64,000 nt of DNA. Origin: CAZOOA01 sp964581355. GTDB lineage: Bacteria > Bacillota > Dethiobacteria > DTU022 > UBA8154. The notes under the pieces were generated by a model that ran no database searches, was not told the DNA's origin, and saw only the letters and a program-made list of their open reading frames with translations. This document shows positions 16,735 to 25,812 of this stretch, one piece after another. The stretch's first letter is position 1. Every line of letters starts with the position of its first letter. Both the position numbers and the translations under genes were made by a program. The stretch spans positions 1 to 64,000 of the forward strand of contig CAZOOA010000007.1 of NCBI GenBank assembly GCA_964581355.1, read 5' to 3'.

Positions 16735-19700
16735 TTATGTTTTTAGGCCCTTTTCTTCCAAATACTTGTTAAAGTATTTTTCGCCGCTATCTGTAACCTT
16801 GAGTTCTTTAAATGCTTTTTTGTCGTTTGCAGGCAAACTGAACTTAATTTTTCCATTAATGTTGATAAGCTTCTCAATGGAAAAAACGGGCATTCCTGCA
16901 GGCCAGTAATAGCCCTGGTCATTCAAGTTTGCAAAGTCCATACCTTTGAAAACCGGTGCCAGGAAAGTAATTTCATCCCAAAGGGCATCCGGCGAATCGA
17001 TGCTCTGTTGATAACCCATATATTCCATTAAGTCCAGCAAAATTTCCAAGTTATCTTTTCCTGAAACAGGTTCTAAACCACGGTTCAGTTTCTGGATCCG
17101 ACGTTCACTGTTGGTATAGGTGCCCGTTGTTTCAGCAAAGGCAGCAGCAGGGAGAACAACATCTGCCTTTTGAGCAGCATCAGTAAGGAATAAATCCTGG
17201 ACAACAAGCAGGTCGGCCTTGCCCAGTTTTTCAACCCACTGTTTATCTACATCCTCACCAAAAACAAACACACCTTTTATTGAACCATTACCAAGCCCTT
17301 CCAGGATTTGTTCGTTATTCTTTCCTGGGACACCTGGAACGTCCGCTTTCCATTTCTTCGAGAATTTGTCCCGATTATCCTGCTCACTAAGATTCTGGAA
17401 ACCTGGCAGGTACGTTGGAGAAATACCCATATCCACAGAGCCCTGACTATTGCACCGGCTGCGCAGGTAAATGATGCCTCGACGCGGCTTTCCAACTTTA
17501 CCCAGCAGGGTTACAAACCCGGCCAGCAACTTCGCAGCTTCCGAGTTCAGATTGCCGCCACCGATTACCATTATCGGAGTCTTCGATTCCACATATTTCT
17601 CGGCCAGTGCAGCAATATCCTGCTCAGTTAAGCCGCTTTGAGAGAGTAATTCTGCCATGGACTGCTTGCCCAACCATTCATCCAACTGAGCAAAATTTTC
17701 CGTATACTGCCCTACAAAAGCTTGGTCCGCCAACCCTTTCTGCTTTGCATAAAGCAGTAGAGCAGCAAATAGGGATACAGAAGCTTGCTGGTCTACATCA
17801 AAACTACGCGCAGCATACCGCTTTAACTTAGATTCTTTGCTATACAGCGCCCATAGCTCGGTTCCTTTTTCCACAGCCTGCTTAATCTTCAAACCAGCAA
17901 TGGGATAATCAGGCAGATCAGCGCCAACAGATAAGACAAAGTCTGCCGTAGCTATTTCATCAAAAGAGTTAGTTGATGCATCCCAGCCCAAAACATCAAC
18001 CAGGAGATTGTCAGGTTCCGAGACACTGCTGATGTTATTGGTTCCCAGGGTAGCCCGGGCAAATTTCTGAATTAAATAACTTTCTTCATTCGTATACCTG
18101 GGATTGGCCAGGACAGCCAGGCTTTCGCCGCCAAAGCGGGCTTTCAGAGACTTGAATTTTTTGGTGATATGCACCAATGCATCTTCCCATGTGGTTTCCG
18201 TCAACTGGCCATTTTCCCTGATCAAGGGGGTCTTAAGTCGTTCTTCGCTGTTGATAAAATCGAAACCGAAGCGGCCTTTTTTACACAGAACACCTTCATT
18301 GACCGGGCCCTCTAAAGGTACAACCCGGGCAACTTTATCCCCGATAGTCTCGATGCTTAGGCTGCAACCCACACCACAAAAACCACAAATGGACTTTGTC
18401 TGCTTTAAATTCCAAGGTGCCGGCTTGGTAAAGGGCATCTGTTCCACCAATGCCCCTGTGGGACACATGGCAACACACTGGCCACAGGCGACACAACTGG
18501 TCTGCTCCAAGGGCAGGTCCAGGGAAGGGCTCACGTAAGCATCAAAACCGCGGTTCACCAAACCCAGTGCTTCGACCCCGATAACTTCAGCGCAGGTGCG
18601 TACGCAGAGACCGCAAAGAATACATTTGTTGGGTTCACGAAGGATGAAAGGATGCTCTTCATTTTCGTATTCGTGCTTTTCTCCGACGATTCTTTCAGGA
18701 TTGGCATCATACTCCGTGGCAAAATCTCTCAATTTGCATTCAAAGACGTCGAAGCAGCCGCACTCAAGGCAGCGCTCCCCATCCTTGGAGGCACTTTCCG
18801 GGGTTAATCCTTTTTCTACTTCCCGGAAGTTCTTGACCCGGACTTCTGCCGGCACAAGAGGCATCTTGACTTTTTCCACTGTTTCCAGGTCCGCGAAGTC
18901 TTCTTCTGTCAGGCCCTCTTTAATAATGTTATAGTGGGTCTTGTAGGGCTCAACTTCGCCTTCGCTCAAGTAATTTTCCACCACTTCCGCCACCCGTTTT
19001 CCTGCTGCTATGGCTTCAATAGCAATTCCAGGGCCTGTGACAGCGTCTCCGCCGGCAAAGACACCCGGCACATTGGTTGTGAAAGTGTCTTCCTGGCAAT
19101 CTATCGTATTCCATTTGTCAATATTAACATCATCTTTGATATCATCTATACCAACATCCTGGCCGATAGCTGCAATAATTGTATCCACATCAAGGGTAAA
19201 GAAGGAATCGGGGATAGGTTCGGGGCGGCGCCTTCCTGAATCATCAGGTTCACCGAGCTGCATCTTTTGGCAGACCACCCTTTGGACGCCATCTTCGCCT
19301 TCAATTTGTACCGGGTTGGCTAACAGGTGAAATTCAACCCCTTCTTCGTCGGCCTCGATAACTTCAATTTCCTGGGCCGGCATCTGTTCCCGGGCCCGGC
19401 GGTAGATAACCATAACCTGTTCGGCACCAAGGCGCTTGGCTGTACGCGCTGCATCCATAGCAGTATTACCGCCCCCGATAACAGCAACTTTATTGCCCAG
19501 CTTGACTTCCTCGTTGAGCATGACGGCCCTTAAGAACTCAGTGCCGCCCAGGACCCCGGGCATGTCTTCACCGGGTACACCCATCCGGCGGCTGTTTTGT
19601 GCTCCAATGGCCAGGTAGACTGCGTCATAGCCATTTTTAAATAAATAGTCAATGGTAAAATCTTCACCTAGCTGGAGACCTGCTTTGGCTTCAACGCCGA

Positions 19701-20466
19701 GGTCCAGGATCAACTGGATTTCCCCATCCACAACAGACTTGGGCAGCCTGTATTCCGGGATGCCATAGCGCAGCATTCCGCCTAGCTCCGGCAGTGCTTC
19801 AAAAATTGTAACCTGGTGACCACTGCGCCTTAAGAAATAGGCCGCTGTAAGGCCTGCCGGCCCTGAGCCAACTACAGCAACTTTTTTGCCTGTTTCAGGG
19901 GCAACTTCCGGCAAATAGGGCTCTTCACTGGCCAGATCCAGGTCAGCGATCAAGCGCTTCATGTAGCGAATGGCTACGGGACCTTCTTTCAAGTTCCTAC
20001 GGCAGTCCTCTTCACAGGGCGCCGGGCAAACCCGCCCAATTGATGCCGGAATGGGCATAAACTCCTTGACCAGGATCAAAGCGTCCCTGTATTGTTTGTT
20101 TGCCACCAGCGCAGCATAACCCTGGGCATCACAGTTAGCAGGGCAGGCCATAACACAAGGAGCCCTACAGTCTCCGCTGTGATCGGAAAGAATCAGTTCC
20201 AAGGCCAGTTTACGTGCTTTCCGGATCTTTTCATTCTCTGTTTGAACAACCATCCCATCGGCAACTTTGGTAGCACAGGCCCTAAGCAATCTGGGCATCC
20301 CTTCGATCTCCACAAGACAGATGCCGCAAGATGCATACACATCTGTATCACCACTAAAACAAAGCGTAGGAATATGGATATTGTTTTCCTTGGCTAAATC
20401 TAAAATTGTCTGATCAGCATGGCCAACCACTTCCCGGCCATCGATGTTTAATCTCACTTGACTCAT
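16735..20466 (-). CDS. Composite NfnB/GltD-NuoG-like iron-sulfur flavoprotein without Mo ligand
   Basis: This 1243-residue multidomain electron carrier starts with a NuoG-type [2Fe-2S] domain (Cys36, 47, 50, 64). Next comes a GltD-like iron-sulfur segment (Cys100-112 and GRVCPAPCEEDC near 147-155). A GltD/NfnB-type FAD and NAD(P)H oxidoreductase domain (about 195-520) has VVGSGPAGL, VAVIGGGNTAMDAARTAK and an IYRRAREQMPA segment of the type that binds NADPH. Then follow CLECGC, two ferredoxin clusters (CILCGLCVRTC, CVACGQCVAMC) and a molybdopterin-oxidoreductase-like domain opening with CGFCGVGC. Where formate dehydrogenases place Cys or Sec, this protein reads NISSVSEPDN, and the C-terminal molybdopterin-dinucleotide domain is missing. 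It is therefore probably not a formate dehydrogenase but a NuoG-like electron-transfer subunit. It is encoded with NuoF- and NuoE-like subunits, 55 bp downstream of nuoF. Confidence 0.9.
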   Translation of the reverse strand: MSQVRLNIDGREVVGHADQTILDLAKENNIHIPTLCFSGDTDVYASCGICLVEIEGMPRLLRACATKVADGMVVQTENEKIRKARKLALELILSDHSGDCRAPCVMACPANCDAQGYAALVANKQYRDALILVKEFMPIPASIGRVCPAPCEEDCRRNLKEGPVAIRYMKRLIADLDLASEEPYLPEVAPETGKKVAVVGSGPAGLTAAYFLRRSGHQVTIFEALPELGGMLRYGIPEYRLPKSVVDGEIQLILDLGVEAKAGLQLGEDFTIDYLFKNGYDAVYLAIGAQNSRRMGVPGEDMPGVLGGTEFLRAVMLNEEVKLGNKVAVIGGGNTAMDAARTAKRLGAEQVMVIYRRAREQMPAQEIEVIEADEEGVEFHLLANPVQIEGEDGVQRVVCQKMQLGEPDDSGRRRPEPIPDSFFTLDVDTIIAAIGQDVGIDDIKDDVNIDKWNTIDCQEDTFTTNVPGVFAGGDAVTGPGIAIEAIAAGKRVAEVVENYLSEGEVEPYKTHYNIIKEGLTEEDFADLETVEKVKMPLVPAEVRVKNFREVEKGLTPESASKDGERCLECGCFDVFECKLRDFATEYDANPERIVGEKHEYENEEHPFILREPNKCILCGLCVRTCAEVIGVEALGLVNRGFDAYVSPSLDLPLEQTSCVACGQCVAMCPTGALVEQMPFTKPAPWNLKQTKSICGFCGVGCSLSIETIGDKVARVVPLEGPVNEGVLCKKGRFGFDFINSEERLKTPLIRENGQLTETTWEDALVHITKKFKSLKARFGGESLAVLANPRYTNEESYLIQKFARATLGTNNISSVSEPDNLLVDVLGWDASTNSFDEIATADFVLSVGADLPDYPIAGLKIKQAVEKGTELWALYSKESKLKRYAARSFDVDQQASVSLFAALLLYAKQKGLADQAFVGQYTENFAQLDEWLGKQSMAELLSQSGLTEQDIAALAEKYVESKTPIMVIGGGNLNSEAAKLLAGFVTLLGKVGKPRRGIIYLRSRCNSQGSVDMGISPTYLPGFQNLSEQDNRDKFSKKWKADVPGVPGKNNEQILEGLGNGSIKGVFVFGEDVDKQWVEKLGKADLLVVQDLFLTDAAQKADVVLPAAAFAETTGTYTNSERRIQKLNRGLEPVSGKDNLEILLDLMEYMGYQQSIDSPDALWDEITFLAPVFKGMDFANLNDQGYYWPAGMPVFSIEKLININGKIKFSLPANDKKAFKELKVTDSGEKYFNKYLEEKGLKT

Positions 20467-20521
20467 GCGCTTTACTCCACCCCTTTACTGAAGATAAATT
20501 AATTGACCTGAGCACCTTTTT

Positions 20522-22291
20522 CTATTCAACGATTACTGCATCAAAATTGCAGGCATCAAAGCAATTGCCACACTTGATACAATTGTCCTGGTCTATTACG
20601 TGGACTTCTTTCTTTTCACCTGAAATAGCTTCAGTCGGACAACGCTTTACACAGCGCGTGCAGCCGGTGCAAAGTTCCGGGTCAATCGTATAGGTGAGCA
20701 GTTCACGGCAAACTTTTGCAGGGCATCGCCTGTCTTTGATATGGGCTTCATACTCGTCCCGGAAGAAACGCAGAGTCGACAGTACAGGATTTGGTGCAGT
20801 TTGACCCAGCCCACAAAGGGCTCCTTCTTTGACATTAAAAGCGATTTCTTCCAGCAGATCAAGCTCTTCCGGCTGAGCCTGTCCTTCGGTAATCCGGTTT
20901 AGGATTTCCAACATCCGCTTGGTCCCCAGGCGGCAGTGGACACACTTTCCGCAGGATTCGTTCTGAACAAAATCCAGGAAAAACTTGGCCATATCGACCA
21001 TACAGGTGGTCTCATCCATGACGATCATCCCGCCGGAACCCATAATAGCACCTGTCTTAACCAGGGATTCAAAGTCTACAGAAGTATCTAAGAGGCTCTC
21101 CGGAACACAACCCCCTGAGGGACCTCCAAGCTGGACACCTTTAAATCGTTTATCGTCCCTGATACCACCACCAACGCCAAATATTACATCACGCAGCGTG
21201 ATTCCCATGGGAACTTCGATCAAACCACCACGCTTCATCTTTCCAGCCAGGGCAAAAACCTTGGTGCCCTTGCTTTTTTCCGTACCATATGCAGCAAACT
21301 TATCGGCTCCGTTATATACAATCCAGGGAACATTGGCAAAGGTTTCTACGTTATTGATGCTGGTAGGCTTTTGCCAGAATCCTTTCTCTGCAGGGAAAGG
21401 AGGCTTCAACCGGGGCATCCCCCGCTCTCCTTCCAAAGATGCGATGAGCGCAGTTTCCTCCCCGCAGACAAATGCTCCTGCTCCTTTTTTAATCTTCATT
21501 TTGAACGAAAAATCCGTTCCCAAGATGTTTTCTCCCATCAACCCTGCTTCTTCAGCATCTTTAATGGCAATCTCCAGGCGGGTAATAGCCAGGGGATACT
21601 CAGCCCGGCAATAAACATGCCCTTCATCAGCCCCGACAGCATACGCAGCCAGCATCATGCCTTCAATAATGGCATGGGGGTCACCCTCGATGATGCTGCG
21701 GTCCATAAAAGCACCGGGGTCGCCCTCGTCCGCATTACAGACAATATATTTTTTATCTCCTTGATTTTGCCGGGTAAAGCGCCACTTCAAACCTGTTGGA
21801 AAACCAGCTCCCCCTCTACCACGCAGACCGGACTTTAATACTTCCTCAATAACATCTTCCGGGGTCATTTCTTTTAATGCTTTTTCCAGGGCTTTATACC
21901 CGTCGCGTGCTTTATATTCTTCCAGCGATTCGGGATCAATGACTCCGCAGTTACGAAGAGATATCCGGTCCTGGCCGCCGACTACCCGCTCCCTTTCTTC
22001 ATTGAGCAGCATGTCTTCCGGGGGTTGTCCTTTGCCCAGATGCTCTTCCACAATGCGTGCCACGTTTTCTTCTGTTACGCCACCGTACGAGTACAATTTT
22101 CCTTCGGGGGTAACCACATCAACAATGGGTTCTGCGTAACACATACCTATACAACCTGTTTTCTTCAAATCAACGTCCAGGTTGCTGCTTTCCAACTGTT
22201 TTTCCAAGGCATCATACGTTTTATAACCACCGGCAGCGATACCGCAGGTACTTAATCCAACTTTTACTACTGTTTTGTCACGGTCGTGCAT
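20522..22291 (-). CDS. nuoF: NuoF/HydB-type NADH-binding FMN iron-sulfur subunit
   Basis: This 589-residue subunit takes electrons from, or gives them to, NAD(H) through FMN. An N-terminal thioredoxin-like [2Fe-2S] domain (Cys16, Cys47, Cys51) precedes the NuoF core. The core has LKSGLRGRGGAGFPTGLKW, the NADH site CNADEGDPGAF, and the [4Fe-4S] motif CGKCVHCRLGT. Two extra ferredoxin clusters close the C-terminus (CTGCTRCVKRC and CIKCGNCFDAC). This exact layout is typical of soluble bifurcating hydrogenases and formate dehydrogenases (HydB/HndC class) rather than respiratory complex I. It lies between nuoE and the composite subunit in one operon. Confidence 0.95.
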   Translation of the reverse strand: MHDRDKTVVKVGLSTCGIAAGGYKTYDALEKQLESSNLDVDLKKTGCIGMCYAEPIVDVVTPEGKLYSYGGVTEENVARIVEEHLGKGQPPEDMLLNEERERVVGGQDRISLRNCGVIDPESLEEYKARDGYKALEKALKEMTPEDVIEEVLKSGLRGRGGAGFPTGLKWRFTRQNQGDKKYIVCNADEGDPGAFMDRSIIEGDPHAIIEGMMLAAYAVGADEGHVYCRAEYPLAITRLEIAIKDAEEAGLMGENILGTDFSFKMKIKKGAGAFVCGEETALIASLEGERGMPRLKPPFPAEKGFWQKPTSINNVETFANVPWIVYNGADKFAAYGTEKSKGTKVFALAGKMKRGGLIEVPMGITLRDVIFGVGGGIRDDKRFKGVQLGGPSGGCVPESLLDTSVDFESLVKTGAIMGSGGMIVMDETTCMVDMAKFFLDFVQNESCGKCVHCRLGTKRMLEILNRITEGQAQPEELDLLEEIAFNVKEGALCGLGQTAPNPVLSTLRFFRDEYEAHIKDRRCPAKVCRELLTYTIDPELCTGCTRCVKRCPTEAISGEKKEVHVIDQDNCIKCGNCFDACNFDAVIVE

Positions 22292-22321
22292 ACAGGCACC
22301 TCCCTAGTCCCTTCCTGAGTT

Positions 22322-22846
22322 TTATTCCGCATCCTCTTGATCCGCACTTTCATTATTACCCCTAAATTCTTTTATTATTTTACGGGTAGATTTTGGTGTT
22401 AACATAGCATAGGTTTCCCCATCGATCAACATCACAGGAGAAAGACTGCAACAGCCAATACAGGCAACTTCTTCATAAGTAAACAACCCGTCCTCTGTTG
22501 TCTCCCCCCCTTTAATCCCCAGTTCGTCAGTTATGGTGTTGCCAACCATTTTGGCCCCATTCACATGGCAGGCCGTACCAACACAGAGCATAATCGTGTG
22601 TTTGCCTTTGGGCTGCAAGCGAAACTGGGCATAAAATGTTGCTATACCATAGATTTTTGCGGGTGATACACCTAACTTCTCACCAAGATACCCGATTCCC
22701 TCCTTGGGGACATAATCAAATTCCTCTTGAATGTCCTGCAGGATGGGAATAATCGCGCTGGGGTCCCCCTGGTACTTTTCCAGGATGCGGTCAAGCACTT
22801 CATAAGGGATTGAGCCGGCTTCCAGGGTTTTCTCTGTTGCTGCCAT
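22322..22846 (-). CDS. nuoE: NuoE/HydC-type [2Fe-2S] subunit
   Basis: This 174-residue thioredoxin-like subunit has the NuoE [2Fe-2S] ligands Cys88 and Cys93 (CVGTACHVNGA) and Cys129/Cys133 (CIGCCSLSPV). It is the first gene of the nuoE-nuoF-composite operon and has the expected size. It presumably passes electrons within the soluble NAD(P)/ferredoxin complex. Its 258-bp upstream region is AT-rich and probably contains the operon promoter, although no single clear -35/-10 pair stands out. Confidence 0.95.
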   Translation of the reverse strand: MAATEKTLEAGSIPYEVLDRILEKYQGDPSAIIPILQDIQEEFDYVPKEGIGYLGEKLGVSPAKIYGIATFYAQFRLQPKGKHTIMLCVGTACHVNGAKMVGNTITDELGIKGGETTEDGLFTYEEVACIGCCSLSPVMLIDGETYAMLTPKSTRKIIKEFRGNNESADQEDAE

Positions 22847-23103
22847 AACAACAACTCCTTTATTAAAGATTTCACAAGCATTGCAAAACCACCTTGCATC
22901 GGGACCTTTGTAACTTCACCGACACGACAATAACGGTTAAAGTACAAAAATACCTTGCCTTCCTTTCGAGAAGGTAAAAATATTATTAAATTTATAATTT
23001 ATAATGTATAATTTTCGTCGTTAAGCGAGGATTTCCTCTCTCTCCCTAAAATTCGCAATATTCTTTCTTGACTCGGCTTCATGCAGCCAGTCAGAGCAGA
23101 CAG

Positions 23104-24054
23104 CTACACTTCATGGTGATAAGACGCAAGAAGGGCTGTCCCAACAGCATTATCCCCAGCCAATTCCGGGGACGGAAAGTAAAAATTAAGTGCAGGAACT
23201 CCTTCTTGCAAGCGTCTCCGGATAAAAGCATTGGCTGCTATTCCACCTACGACCAAAACATCAACGAGCCCTTTATCAAATGCGGCCTTTCGCAGTACTT
23301 CAATCAAGCTGTGGGCGATACAAACCTCTACCCCCCGGGCTGCTTCAGCATGAGAAGCTCCTTCAACCAGGGCACGTTCAACAAAAGTAGCCGGTCCGGA
23401 AAAACTTATGTCGTAACCGCTGACGGAAACCGGCACCTTTAAACCACCCTTGGAGCTTGATGCAGCGATTCTTTCCATCTCTCCACCAGCAGGGAAAGAA
23501 AGACCCAGCTTTACTCCTACACGATCTACAAACTGACCGGCATTCAAGTCACTGGTTCCGCCCAGCAGCTGAATTTGCATATCCTTTCCTTGACTCCTGA
23601 CAACTTCCATTAACTCTGTCGTCCCACCGGACAAATGCAGAGCCAAAAAATGGGGCACCTCACAACGGGAAGACCAGCAACCCGCTTCAACATGGTTTTC
23701 TTGATGGCTGACTCCAATAAAAGGGATATTCAATAATGAAGCGGTGCTTCGTCCAAAGCTTTCTCCCACATTAAAGACCGGCATATATGAACCTTCCACC
23801 GGTCGGGGGCGCACAGAAGCGGCAACACAAATTATTTTAATACTGGCTGCATTAGTAAATATTTCCTCCCATAACAAGGGCATATTTTGTACATGCTGGA
23901 ACAAGGCTTCTGACTGCCTTAAACCTTTTCCACCTTTAATAACCTTTAAGGGCATTCTACTCTCTTGCAGTAAAAAAGGCTCCTGGCCCGGGTCCTTTTT
24001 TACAATTGCCACCGAGGTCACATAATTAGAGGTATCCAGGCCCAGGTAGTGCAA
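23104..24054 (-). CDS. TsaD/Kae1-domain paralog next to nusB
   Basis: This is a 316-residue protein of the ASKHA/Kae1 fold related to TsaD, the threonylcarbamoyl-transferase of tRNA modification. Family features include the N-terminal LGLDTSNY, the metal-ligand region SHQENHVEAG (true TsaD proteins have a NHxEGH-like form), LHLSGGTTE, and the C-terminal VVGGIAANAFIRRRL. The changed metal motif and the nusB neighbourhood suggest a paralog rather than the housekeeping tsaD, with unknown substrate. The start is TTG at 24054, supported by AGGAG eight bases upstream inside the end of nusB; an upstream in-frame extension would run back through nusB and is unlikely. Confidence 0.8.
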   Translation of the reverse strand: MHYLGLDTSNYVTSVAIVKKDPGQEPFLLQESRMPLKVIKGGKGLRQSEALFQHVQNMPLLWEEIFTNAASIKIICVAASVRPRPVEGSYMPVFNVGESFGRSTASLLNIPFIGVSHQENHVEAGCWSSRCEVPHFLALHLSGGTTELMEVVRSQGKDMQIQLLGGTSDLNAGQFVDRVGVKLGLSFPAGGEMERIAASSSKGGLKVPVSVSGYDISFSGPATFVERALVEGASHAEAARGVEVCIAHSLIEVLRKAAFDKGLVDVLVVGGIAANAFIRRRLQEGVPALNFYFPSPELAGDNAVGTALLASYHHEV

Positions 24055-24055
24055 T

Positions 24056-24466
24056 TTAACACTCTCCTTTAACACTTTTTCTGGCTCTATCCAGCACCCC
24101 GTTAACAAATCGCGCGGCCTCTTCGTCCTGAAATATTTTGGCCAACTCAATGGCTTCATTTAATGAAACTTTTTCCGGGATACCTGGTAAATAAAGGACT
24201 TCATACAGCCCCATCCGGAGGATATTTCGAACAACAGGGGAAAGTCGGTCAAGCTTCCAGTTAATCAAATGATCTTTTAGCGTAGAATCCAGTTGGGCTT
24301 TTTTTTCCAGCACACCATAAAAAAAAGAACGAAAAAAATCACCTTCTTCTTCTGAAACTCCCGCTTCAGTTAAAAGATATCTTTCCACCGCTTCCGGATC
24401 ATTCTCCCCCGTATCAACCATAAACAGTGCCTTTAGAATAGATTCCCTGGCCTGCCTTCTTTTCAA
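24056..24466 (-). CDS. nusB: Transcription antitermination factor NusB
   Basis: NusB is an all-helical RNA-binding protein that, with NusE/S10, promotes antitermination in rRNA operons. The chosen TTG at 24466 gives 136 residues, the family length, and has AGGGAG eight bases upstream. A longer reading would overlap the DUF2273 gene. Conserved segments are RRQARESILKALFMVDTGEN at the start, NWKLDRLSPVVRNILRMGLYE, and the C-terminal EVSLNEAIELAK-like region followed by FVNGVLDR. The following TsaD-like start lies 1 bp past its stop. Confidence 0.93.
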   Translation of the reverse strand: MKRRQARESILKALFMVDTGENDPEAVERYLLTEAGVSEEEGDFFRSFFYGVLEKKAQLDSTLKDHLINWKLDRLSPVVRNILRMGLYEVLYLPGIPEKVSLNEAIELAKIFQDEEAARFVNGVLDRARKSVKGEC

Positions 24467-24539
24467 TACCCTGACTCCCTTCTCCGCAGCAAAAAAATTG
24501 TCTTCGAATGCAAACGTTAAAAAAACCGCTACAGTATTT

Positions 24540-24770
24540 TTAATACTGGTCACGGTTAAACCAAAATATATTTGCAATTTTTCGAAGGCTTTCCTGGTTT
24601 TCGATTCTTCCACCAAGAAAAATCCCAGCCAGCACACAGGCAATAATAAATAGCCCGGACCAGAACCCGAAAACAATAATTAGCAAAGCAACCACCAGCC
24701 CAATAAGTCCGCCCAACACTTTGCCCCAGTTTTCATAGATATAACTTAGAAGGCTTTCCCGCAATGCCAT
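24540..24770 (-). CDS. DUF2273 small membrane protein
   Basis: This 76-residue protein has two closely spaced hydrophobic segments (about residues 18-38 and 40-54), typical of DUF2273. Members are found beside AmaP and Asp23 in Firmicutes and are thought to belong to the membrane-anchored alkaline-shock complex. It lies 9 bp downstream of amaP. Function is inferred from context only. Confidence 0.85.
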   Translation of the reverse strand: MALRESLLSYIYENWGKVLGGLIGLVVALLIIVFGFWSGLFIIACVLAGIFLGGRIENQESLRKIANIFWFNRDQY

Positions 24771-24779
24771 TTCACATCC

Positions 24780-25328
24780 TTACCGAACGTTTTTTTGAAT
24801 TTTTTCATGAGCGATATTTTCAACCAGGACTTTTACTTCGGCAACATTATATCCGCTGATTTCCTGGACATACTCTTTAACTTTCTCCTGCAGTTCTGCG
24901 GCAAGCCCGGGGATGGGAACATCAGGTATGGTGTTTATTCTCAAATAGATTACCAAACCCTGCTCCGTGGAATCAGTTTTTGTACTAACTTCCCTGATCC
25001 CCTTAATGGAACGGGCAGCCATCAGAACCATGCTTTCGATCGCTTGCAAGGAAATTCTAACTTCCCCGGTTTCAGTAAAACTTACAATGCTCCCATAATC
25101 TTTCTCTTTTCTTTTACCTGATGTAAAAACACTCACCAAGATTAACCCCAGGATAATAATTAGAAAACCCAAGGCTGTATAATTAAAATTGCCAACCAAA
25201 AAGTCCAGATCGACAGCCAGAAGAGCGCTCCCGTCAATGAGACCAAGGGTAAGCAAAATTAGAAAAAGTCCGAGCAGTATAACCAGTACTCCGACTAAAG
25301 TAAAAACAATTTTTCTGCCGGTATGCAT
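24780..25328 (-). CDS. amaP: Alkaline shock response membrane anchor protein AmaP
   Basis: AmaP anchors Asp23 to the membrane in Staphylococcus. This 182-residue version has two N-terminal transmembrane segments (about 8-28 and 50-68), then a basic linker. The soluble domain (about 80-175) resembles the Asp23 fold itself (SLQAIESMVLMAARSIKGI, RINTIPDVPIPGL). It lies 73 bp downstream of asp23, after a hairpin that may reduce its expression, and upstream of the DUF2273 gene. Confidence 0.88.
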   Translation of the reverse strand: MHTGRKIVFTLVGVLVILLGLFLILLTLGLIDGSALLAVDLDFLVGNFNYTALGFLIIILGLILVSVFTSGKRKEKDYGSIVSFTETGEVRISLQAIESMVLMAARSIKGIREVSTKTDSTEQGLVIYLRINTIPDVPIPGLAAELQEKVKEYVQEISGYNVAEVKVLVENIAHEKIQKNVR

Positions 25329-25357
25329 GAAAATGTTCTCCTTTCGGGAAAGTTAAA

Positions 25358-25389
25358 GCTAACCTCCCGGTATGTACCAGGAGGTCAGC
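25358..25389 (-). terminator. Hairpin between asp23 and amaP
   Basis: A 10-bp stem (25358-25367 with 25380-25389, one G-T pair) with inner GGT/ACC pairing is followed on the minus strand by TTTAACTTT. It could act as a partial terminator that lets asp23 be made in excess over its membrane anchor. Confidence 0.6.
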
Positions 25390-25401
25390 CTATTTGCATA
25401 T

Positions 25402-25791
25402 TTATTTAAGTCCCTCTTCTTCAGGCTGTGCTTGCGGGAAATTCACTCCTTGTACATGAACATTGACTTTGACAACCTTAAGCCCTGTCATGGTTTCAAT
25501 AGCTTTTTTAACATTTTCCTGGACAGACCAGGCGACATCAGGAATTCGAGAGCCATAGCTAACAATTAAGTACAGGTCTACTGCTGCTTCCTCTTCCCCA
25601 ACCTCTACTTTAACTCCTTTGGAAAGATTCTTGCGACCCAGCGCTTCAGCGATTCCACCCGCGATACCTCCACTCATATAAGCAACGCCTTCTACTTCTG
25701 TAGCTGCCAACCCTGCAATAATTGATACCACTTCGTCAGCAATTCTAATGGCCCCTAGTTCTGAAGGAAGGGTCCTGCCTTCTTCAGTCAT
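25402..25791 (-). CDS. asp23: Asp23/Gls24 family alkaline shock protein
   Basis: This 129-residue Asp23/Gls24 protein contains the family core IRIADEVVSIIAGLAATEVEGV and the C-terminal VQENVKKAIETMTGLKVVKVNVHVQGV. Homologues are linked to cell-envelope stress. This is the YqhY-position gene between spoIIIAH and nusB; in Bacillus the accBC genes lie next to yqhY but are absent here. A well-formed promoter with an internal palindrome lies about 50 bp upstream, and AGGAGG precedes the start. Confidence 0.93.
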   Translation of the reverse strand: MTEEGRTLPSELGAIRIADEVVSIIAGLAATEVEGVAYMSGGIAGGIAEALGRKNLSKGVKVEVGEEEAAVDLYLIVSYGSRIPDVAWSVQENVKKAIETMTGLKVVKVNVHVQGVNFPQAQPEEEGLK

Positions 25792-25812
25792 TTCATTCCC
25801 TCCTTTATATTG

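Noticed and set aside
18104..18538. A 144-residue plus-strand ORF opposite the composite redox gene
   Set aside because: Shadow frame with atypical composition and no ribosome-binding site.
16735..20466. Calling the 1243-residue protein a formate dehydrogenase
   Set aside because: The Cys/Sec ligand and the C-terminal cofactor domain are absent, and no in-frame TGA suggestive of Sec is present at the expected site.
20985..21614. A 209-residue plus-strand ORF opposite nuoF
   Set aside because: It is an antisense shadow of a strongly conserved gene, with no family resemblance.
22951..22980. Terminator after the TsaD-like gene
   Set aside because: A short hairpin with a few T on the minus strand is present, but the stem is weak and interrupted, so it was not listed as a feature.
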